This document shows positions 7,600 to 11,681 of a stretch of 11,681 nt of DNA, one piece after another; position 1 is the stretch's first letter; the number at the start of each line of letters is the position of its first letter. The DNA is taken from the NCBI GenBank assembly GCA_902472795.1, contig CABROZ010000064.1, forward strand, positions 1 to 11,681. Direction: 5' to 3'. The translations under genes and the position numbers were made by a program. The notes below the pieces were generated by a model that ran no database searches, was not told the DNA's origin, and worked only from the letters and a program-made list of their open reading frames with translations. This DNA comes from an uncultured Bacteroides sp. GTDB lineage: Bacteria > Bacteroidota > Bacteroidia > Bacteroidales > Bacteroidaceae.

Positions 7600-8526
7600 T
7601 CAGTTGGGGATAATCAGGGTGATTGCTTCGTGCAATACTCCGATGTCTAACGGAAAATGACGGTCCAGTATGCGTCCGTCCAGATCGACAGAAGCATTTT
7701 GTGCCCGCAGTACTTTTACTTTCTGTGTGCGGTAGGGTTTTACCACCTTGTGGTTGAGTATTCGTCCCTGGATAAGCATCCACAATCCGGACCATAGTTG
7801 CAGCAATTCCGGCCGATAGATGACCGACACGTCCAACCATCCGTTGTAGGGCACCGCACTGGGAGCCTGTCCGTATCCCCAGGCACTGCCTATGCATACC
7901 GTCATGATGCGTCCGCGGATGTGTTCACCGTTTATCTTGAGGTGCATGCGGTAGAGTTTCCGTTGGAAGATGATGGATATCAGGGCCATGAAGTATGACA
8001 ATGCCTTCACTCCCCAAAAGCGTTTGCACTGGTCGGTGATTTTTACGATGCGGGCTCCCAATCCGATGTTGATGGCATTCAGGAAGTAGCGCGTCTGGTG
8101 TTTCTCACCGTCGTAATAGTAGCAGGTGCCGACATCGATTTTCCGTCGTCTGCCTTCGATAATATAATCAACGGCTTCCTTGTATTCCGAACCGATGTCC
8201 CAGTATTTGGCAAAATCATTCCCTATTCCGTTGGGTATGATTCCGATGGAGATGTTCTCTTTGTCGTCTGCATCCGAGTGCATGATGCCGTTGATGGCGT
8301 CGTTCAGTGCGCCGTCACCTCCTACGATGACAATGGTGCGGTAGCCGTTGTTGGCAAGTATCCCGGCAAGTCTTTCTACCGATCCGAAGCCTTCAGATTG
8401 TACATAGTCGTAGGCTACCCCTTTACTGTCCATGTACTCTTTGATTTCTTTCCATCGTTTCTGTACTTTCCGTGTTCCGGCTTTGGGGTTGTATATGATT
8501 CCCCACTTGTTGGGTTCTACACTCAT
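7600..8526 (-). CDS. Diacylglycerol kinase family lipid kinase (YegS/DgkB-like)
   Basis: This 308-residue protein belongs to the diacylglycerol kinase catalytic-domain superfamily (DagK/YegS/BmrU). The N-terminal nucleotide-binding domain has IIYNPKAGT (10-18), the GGDG loop in VGGDGALNDAING (68-80) and IPNGIGNDFA (97-106). The C-terminal beta-rich lipid-binding domain carries IGLGARIVK and, near the end, SVDLDGRILD, which aligns with the DGE segment holding the catalytic base; here Arg stands where Glu is common. The likely reaction is ATP-dependent phosphorylation of diacylglycerol or another lipid alcohol at the inner membrane, recycling lipid released by envelope assembly. The gene starts 11 bp after miaA and is followed by kdsA, so the three appear to form one operon. 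Whether the substrate is diacylglycerol or a sphingoid base, which Bacteroides also make, is open. Confidence 0.88.
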   Translation of the reverse strand: MSVEPNKWGIIYNPKAGTRKVQKRWKEIKEYMDSKGVAYDYVQSEGFGSVERLAGILANNGYRTIVIVGGDGALNDAINGIMHSDADDKENISIGIIPNGIGNDFAKYWDIGSEYKEAVDYIIEGRRRKIDVGTCYYYDGEKHQTRYFLNAINIGLGARIVKITDQCKRFWGVKALSYFMALISIIFQRKLYRMHLKINGEHIRGRIMTVCIGSAWGYGQAPSAVPYNGWLDVSVIYRPELLQLWSGLWMLIQGRILNHKVVKPYRTQKVKVLRAQNASVDLDGRILDRHFPLDIGVLHEAITLIIPN

Positions 8527-8537
8527 GAGCTTTTAAT

Positions 8538-9455
8538 TTATTGTTCAATTAAACGGATTGCAAATGCTGTTTTTTCTTCCATGGGCCATTGGGCGTCTAT
8601 CCAGTGGATGGTGAATCCTCGTCGTTCCATGCCTCTGAACCACGTCATTTGCCGTTTGGCAAACTGGTGGATGGCTATTTCCAGGTCGTGGAACATCTGT
8701 TCGTATGTCAGTTTGCCTATGACGTATAGCGTCAGATATTTGTACTCCAATCCATAGTAGATGAGATCTTCGGGACTGATTCCTTTGTCCAGCAGGCTGC
8801 GTACTTCGTTGACCATGCCTTCTTCCAGCCGTTGATGCAATCTTCGGGTTATTTTTTCGCGACGCAGCTCCCGGTCGATGTCTATTCCTATAATCAGACT
8901 GTTCAGTTGGGGAAAGGAACGTTCTTCAACCGGTGTGTGTGCATAATACTCTTCTATTTCGATGGCACGTATCGCCCGTTTGGCGGTGTCAACGTCGGTC
9001 GTATTGTGCAGGGTTTTATATTGTTTCAATATCTCGGTCAGTTCGTCAAGCGATTTGCCGTTCAGCCGTGCGCGCAGTTCCGGGTTCTCAGGAACAGGGA
9101 GCAGGCGGTAACCTTTTAATACCGACTCCAGATACATGCCAGTACCTCCGCACATGATGGGCAATTTGCCTTTGATCCTGACGGTTTCGTATGCTTTCAG
9201 AAAATCGCGTTGGTATTCGAATACGTTATATTTATATCCCGGCTCGGCTATGTCGATAAGGTGGTATGGGATCTGTTTACCGTTTACGGTATAGTCGGCC
9301 AGATCTTTTCCGGTGCCGATATCCATCCCTCTATAGACTTGGCGGGGATCGGCACTGATAATTTCCGTATCCAGTTTGTTGGCTAAGGCTGAAGCAAATT
9401 GGGTCTTGCCGGACGCTGTAGGACCTAATATGGCAATTAAATCATAATTGGTCAT
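8538..9455 (-). CDS. miaA: tRNA dimethylallyltransferase (MiaA)
   Basis: MiaA transfers a dimethylallyl group from dimethylallyl diphosphate to N6 of adenosine 37 in tRNAs that read UNN codons, steadying codon-anticodon pairing. The P-loop is GPTASGKT (11-18), followed by SADPRQVYRGMDIGTGK (34-50), whose Asp36 fits the catalytic aspartate. GGTGMYLE follows, and the tRNA-contact tail is FAKRQMTWFRGMERRG near the C-terminus. The frame is open further upstream to a TTG at 9489-9491, but that lies on the far side of the -7 box at 9479-9486 and upstream of the expected transcription start. I therefore place the start at ATG 9453-9455, giving 305 residues and the usual N-terminus just before the P-loop. 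DPRQ replaces the more common DSRQ/DSMQ. Bacteroides genomes, as I recall, carry two MiaA paralogues; this looks like the divergent one. Confidence 0.93.
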   Translation of the reverse strand: MTNYDLIAILGPTASGKTQFASALANKLDTEIISADPRQVYRGMDIGTGKDLADYTVNGKQIPYHLIDIAEPGYKYNVFEYQRDFLKAYETVRIKGKLPIMCGGTGMYLESVLKGYRLLPVPENPELRARLNGKSLDELTEILKQYKTLHNTTDVDTAKRAIRAIEIEEYYAHTPVEERSFPQLNSLIIGIDIDRELRREKITRRLHQRLEEGMVNEVRSLLDKGISPEDLIYYGLEYKYLTLYVIGKLTYEQMFHDLEIAIHQFAKRQMTWFRGMERRGFTIHWIDAQWPMEEKTAFAIRLIEQ

Positions 9456-9478
9456 AATGGATGTTATAGTTTTGGCTT

Positions 9479-9486
9479 CAAAGATA
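9479..9486 (-). promoter_or_regulatory. miaA: Bacteroidetes -7 box of the miaA operon
   Basis: On the minus strand TATCTTTG matches TAnnTTTG exactly. It ends 23 bases before the chosen miaA ATG, leaving a short leader. No TTTG is found 19-23 bp further upstream, so the -33 box is degenerate. It probably drives miaA, the lipid kinase and kdsA. Confidence 0.6.
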
Positions 9487-9551
9487 AACAAAAGGACGTG
9501 AAATCAGTGTACTTGACTGTTAAAAAGGTGTTATGCGAAATATTTTCTTAT

Positions 9552-11015
9552 TTATATGAAGAATGGAGGTGTTTGTTCTGTGTATTCGAAAAACTCAAAG
9601 TCAGTGAGGGGAATTGCATATCCTAACCAGGGCCATTCAACGTACAATTGTTCATAGTGTTTGCAGACTACCAACTCTTCATTGGGTGACAGGTTTTTCA
9701 GGAAAGAATAAGCATCCAATTTTATTCTGAGAACGGCCATCTTTTTTTCTTGTTTTACTAATATGGAGAAATACTTACGGGTAAGGCCTACATCCAAAAT
9801 TGCGTATTCGTCTTCTAAATATTCTACGTGTAAAGCCTGACAAAGGTTGTTCGAAAAAATCTCCATTGCGCCTTTTTTGTCGAACTTGTATATTAAGTGT
9901 GCCCATACTTTATCCTGTTGGTTGCTTGTTTGCTCCAGTCTGATCCGTTTCAGGTTATGGGGGAAGTGGTAGATGTTATCGCATTCTTCATCGAAAGCTA
10001 TAAGTATTTCGTCCGAATCTTCCTTATATTTATATAAGGCATAGCTGATTGGAGAATTGTCTTCTTCAGGAATGGGGAGTAGAGAGATTTGTATAATGGC
10101 ATCATACTCGTCGTTTTCCCATTCTTTGTTCCAAAAGGCTATTGTGTAAAACTTCTGTGGTATAAATGTTTCGTTGTCTTTCCCTATCTTCAGTTCCTGT
10201 ACTATATAGCTGCCGTGATAAATGGAGTCCGATTTCCGGCACATGAATATCCACAGCTTTTCTCCTTTGCCAAAGTCCTTACCGGATTGGCGCCAATAGC
10301 TGATGTCGCCCCATTCGGTAAACACTGTGCTCTGTCGGAGAGCCGTATTTATGAATAGAGGGTCGGCATAATATTGTAATATCATCATCGGGTTATCTAT
10401 CAATCCCCAAAGACATGCCGGAGCAATTTTTAGTAGCGGTTCGGTTTTAAGAGCTTGTATGGCTTTATAGGCCGTTTCATTTTCCGGATGTACAGAATGG
10501 AAGAATTCATTCAGATCTATGATGAGGTCGCATAGTGTTTGTTTGAAGTTGAGGCGATAGGGGTCTATCCCTTTTACTGTCACATAAAATAGCATGAGCA
10601 TGCCATAGTATGTATTTTCATCCAAAAGTTTCAGTTCTTTCAGCTGTGGAACGACTTCATCTTTAAATCTAACCGGAAACAACGAATAATCTTCGTCAAC
10701 CAACGCACAAAGCAAATGCTCTGCCCACATGGGATTTAGTTTTTCAATCGGGTAATCTGCCATCAAATTACATAGCCATTTGCCTTTTTCGGTGATGAGG
10801 GCGATTTCTGCCATTCGTTCGTCCGATAAGCCGAAAACTTCGCAAATGTCCTTCCATACTTGTCCGACAGTGTCGTTTTTTACTGTATTGTTTAGTAGCC
10901 TGTATAGGGTGGTTCGTCCTTTGTAGCCCAGTTTTGCGGCCAGAGCGGATGGTGAAGGTGCGAATAACCGTTGTTGTATCAGATACTTCAGTATGTCCAA
11001 TTGGTTGTCAAACAT
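9552..11015 (-). CDS. Hypothetical protein with N-terminal helix-turn-helix
   Basis: I do not recognise this 487-residue protein. Residues about 20-44 (APSPSALAAKLGYKGRTTLY and following) look like a lambda-repressor-type helix-turn-helix: a small Ala/Leu-rich helix, a Gly-containing turn and a recognition helix. The region from about 80 to 200 is mostly helical with many leucines and tryptophans. The C-terminal half (about 240-480) is rich in aromatic and acidic residues and looks beta-stranded. There is no signal peptide and no membrane segment, so it should be cytosolic. Its DNA appears more AT-rich than the neighbouring genes. It lies 60 bp upstream of the miaA -7 region on the same strand and is divergent from the plus-strand promoter at 11088-11119, so it could act on that promoter or on its own. 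A weak -7-like TACATTTT lies at 11069-11076 on the minus strand. Function is not assigned. Confidence 0.75.
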   Translation of the reverse strand: MFDNQLDILKYLIQQRLFAPSPSALAAKLGYKGRTTLYRLLNNTVKNDTVGQVWKDICEVFGLSDERMAEIALITEKGKWLCNLMADYPIEKLNPMWAEHLLCALVDEDYSLFPVRFKDEVVPQLKELKLLDENTYYGMLMLFYVTVKGIDPYRLNFKQTLCDLIIDLNEFFHSVHPENETAYKAIQALKTEPLLKIAPACLWGLIDNPMMILQYYADPLFINTALRQSTVFTEWGDISYWRQSGKDFGKGEKLWIFMCRKSDSIYHGSYIVQELKIGKDNETFIPQKFYTIAFWNKEWENDEYDAIIQISLLPIPEEDNSPISYALYKYKEDSDEILIAFDEECDNIYHFPHNLKRIRLEQTSNQQDKVWAHLIYKFDKKGAMEIFSNNLCQALHVEYLEDEYAILDVGLTRKYFSILVKQEKKMAVLRIKLDAYSFLKNLSPNEELVVCKHYEQLYVEWPWLGYAIPLTDFEFFEYTEQTPPFFI

Positions 11016-11087
11016 GGCGGGTTTTGTTTCAATATATCTGTGTTTTGTTACAAAAAAGTGGTGGCGGAAAAATGTAGGATGAAATCT

Positions 11088-11119
11088 TTTGGTGGGTTTT
11101 GCTAATTCCTATACTTTTG
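11088..11119 (+). promoter_or_regulatory. Plus-strand promoter P1, canonical Bacteroidetes type
   Basis: TTTG (11088-11091) and TACTTTTG (11112-11119) match the -33 and -7 consensus sequences with a 20-bp spacer. The promoter reads rightward, away from the helix-turn-helix gene. No protein gene with a good start follows directly, so the transcript should run into the region holding the two repeated promoters. Confidence 0.65.
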
Positions 11120-11151
11120 CACCGGCGGGTGTAAAGGTAAATAAAAATCCC

Positions 11152-11192
11152 TAAAGAGCGTCATGTGAAACAGAAAAAATGTATCTTTGCAA
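11152..11192 (+). promoter_or_regulatory. Plus-strand promoter P2, first copy of a repeated cassette
   Basis: The -7 box is TATCTTTG (11182-11189). The upstream block TAAAGAGCGTCAT (11152-11164) and an A-rich spacer are shared almost base for base with P3. No TTTG is present at the -33 position; GAGCGTCAT lies there instead. Predicted RNA would begin at about 11194-11197, at the foot of a hairpin. Confidence 0.6.
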
Positions 11193-11310
11193 AGCAAGGG
11201 AAGAGAAATACCCTTGCGAAAGTCGAAAGTGCGTTTTATCAACTTTGGTCTTAAGAAACGAAATCGCCAATTTCTAAATCACTCAGACGGACTAAGGAAA
11301 CATGACGCTC
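11156..11310. repeat. 11-bp inverted repeat spanning P2 and its leader
   Basis: GAGCGTCATGT (11156-11166) is the exact reverse complement of ACATGACGCTC (11300-11310). The left arm is within promoter P2 and the right arm is about 110 bases into the P2 transcript. Only RNA started at P1 would contain both arms and could fold them together; at the DNA level the two arms could instead be binding sites for one protein. Confidence 0.5.
11194..11217 (+). other. 5'-end hairpin of the P2 transcript
   Basis: GCAAGGG (11194-11200) pairs perfectly with CCCTTGC (11211-11217) around a 10-base loop. It begins 5 bases after the P2 -7 box, so it would sit at the extreme 5' end of the RNA, where such stems often protect against decay. 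There is no T tract, so it is not a terminator. Confidence 0.5.
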
Positions 11311-11471
11311 ATCTGTATTGTCAATGCAAACAAGTGTATGGCAAGTGTTTGTCGTATGCTTATTGCAACTGTGATACGGCGTGGGATTCTTGTTTTTGCT
11401 TGTCTCTGAGTTGGCGTTTGGCGATGCCTGTTTCTTGATGAGCGGAAGAGAAGTCCTCACGCCTTTTTTAT
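11195..11471 (+). ncRNA. Candidate untranslated RNA or operon leader between P2 and a T tract
   Basis: From the predicted P2 start to the T run at 11464-11469 there is about 275 nt with no convincing protein gene. The short plus-strand frame (11187-11438) would start before the predicted transcript start, and a short minus-strand frame runs antisense to it. The end has a weak terminator-like shape: GGCGT (11413-11417) can pair with ACGCC (11459-11463) just before TTTTTT, but the stem has internal mismatches. The region could be a small RNA gene or the leader of a longer stable-RNA operon. It does not show the conserved cores of RNase P RNA, tmRNA or SRP RNA that I know. Confidence 0.25.
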
Positions 11472-11611
11472 TAATAATGCCGGATTCAGAGGATTTGCCG
11501 GCGGTAAATTGGGAATACGATTATGCGATAGATTAATTCGGATGCAATAAAGAAACGTTTTTGAGACGTATAACGTTCTTTTCCCAAAACAGAATCGGAA
11601 ATTATAGCAGT
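11472..11611. other. Spacer before P3, no gene seen
   Basis: There is no open frame of note on either strand. AACGTT occurs twice (11554-11559 and 11572-11577) in similar contexts, AACGTTTTT and AACGTTCTT, ending about 60 bp before the P3 -7 box. This could be a paired regulator site or chance. Confidence 0.3.
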
Positions 11612-11650
11612 TAAAGAGCGTCATATTGAACAAAAAACGTATCTTTGCAA
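11612..11650 (+). promoter_or_regulatory. Plus-strand promoter P3, second copy of the cassette
   Basis: TAAAGAGCGTCAT (11612-11624), an A-rich spacer and TATCTTTGCAA (11640-11650) repeat the P2 cassette with one 2-base gap and few changes. The -7 box is perfect and the -33 position again holds GAGCGTCAT-region sequence rather than TTTG. An AT-rich stretch lies upstream (11593-11612), which could serve as an UP element. The transcript would start near 11654 and leave the window after about 27 bases, so its gene is not visible. Confidence 0.6.
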
Positions 11651-11681
11651 TACCCGGGTGCAGGAGGGGATGGATTCCGTC

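Noticed and set aside
11331..11348. Short direct repeat CAAGTGT twice
   Set aside because: Only two 7-base copies 11 bases apart; too little to call a repeat array or binding site.
11187..11438. Plus-strand frame of 83 codons in the right-hand region
   Set aside because: Its start lies before the predicted P2 transcript start, the product is rich in Cys, Lys and Arg without a known fold, and it overlaps an antiparallel frame. A translated peptide is not excluded but is not supported.
11251..11460. Minus-strand frame of 69 codons in the right-hand region
   Set aside because: It needs a GTG start, has no promoter box seen upstream, and lies antisense to the probable leader transcript; its composition (Asn, Thr, His, Lys) is not protein-like. 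Conserved multi-copy leaders often yield such spurious frames.
11195..11471. RNase P RNA, tmRNA or SRP RNA
   Set aside because: The conserved cores of these RNAs were looked for on both strands and not found.
11610..11620. Reverse complement of the cassette resembles an rRNA boxA antitermination site (CGCTCTTTAAC)
   Set aside because: It is on the strand opposite to the promoter boxes, so it could not act as boxA in the P3 transcript. Treated as chance resemblance.

Overview
The window looks like chromosomal DNA from a member of the Bacteroidales, most likely Bacteroides or a close relative. The evidence is promoters of the Bacteroidetes type (-7 box TAnnTTTG, -33 box TTTG), AT-rich start regions without strong Shine-Dalgarno sequences, a DUF5687-type membrane protein, a metal-type Kdo8P synthase, and a MiaA with the DPRQVYRGMDIGTGK signature. 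I did not search any database, so genus and gene names rest on recognition of motifs.

All nine confident genes lie on the minus strand and are read from right to left. In transcription order: a 487-residue protein with an N-terminal helix-turn-helix (9552-11015); miaA, a tRNA prenyltransferase (8538-9455, start revised inward from a TTG); a diacylglycerol-kinase-family lipid kinase (7600-8526); kdsA (6703-7509); a two-unit secreted M16 zinc peptidase (3758-6601), closed by a strong intrinsic terminator at 3671-3728; a DUF5687 ABC-exporter membrane subunit (2149-3639); its ATPase (1315-2094); an NlpC/P60 lipoprotein joined to the ATPase by an ATGA overlap (806-1318); and a HAD phosphatase (103-738) with its own promoter. 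Positions 1-102 hold no gene I can call.

The units make sense as miaA-dgk-kdsA (tRNA modification plus envelope lipid and LPS precursor steps), possibly running on into the M16 peptidase, followed after the terminator by an ABC export pair with a cell-wall hydrolase. Envelope maintenance is the common theme, but most of these are housekeeping genes rather than a defence or mobile system.

The right end (11016-11681) is the least explained part. It carries three plus-strand promoters facing out of the window: one canonical (11088-11119), and two nearly identical cassettes 458 bp apart (11152-11192 and 11612-11650) that share a GAGCGTCAT block where the usual -33 box should be, plus a TATCTTTG -7 box. 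An 11-bp inverted partner of that block lies at 11300-11310, a hairpin sits at the predicted 5' end of the second transcript, and no convincing protein gene is present. The best reading is the multi-promoter leader of a strongly expressed stable-RNA operon (possibly rRNA) or a small RNA gene just before it. This is inference: the downstream gene is outside the window. I found no CRISPR array, transposase, tRNA or complete rRNA.
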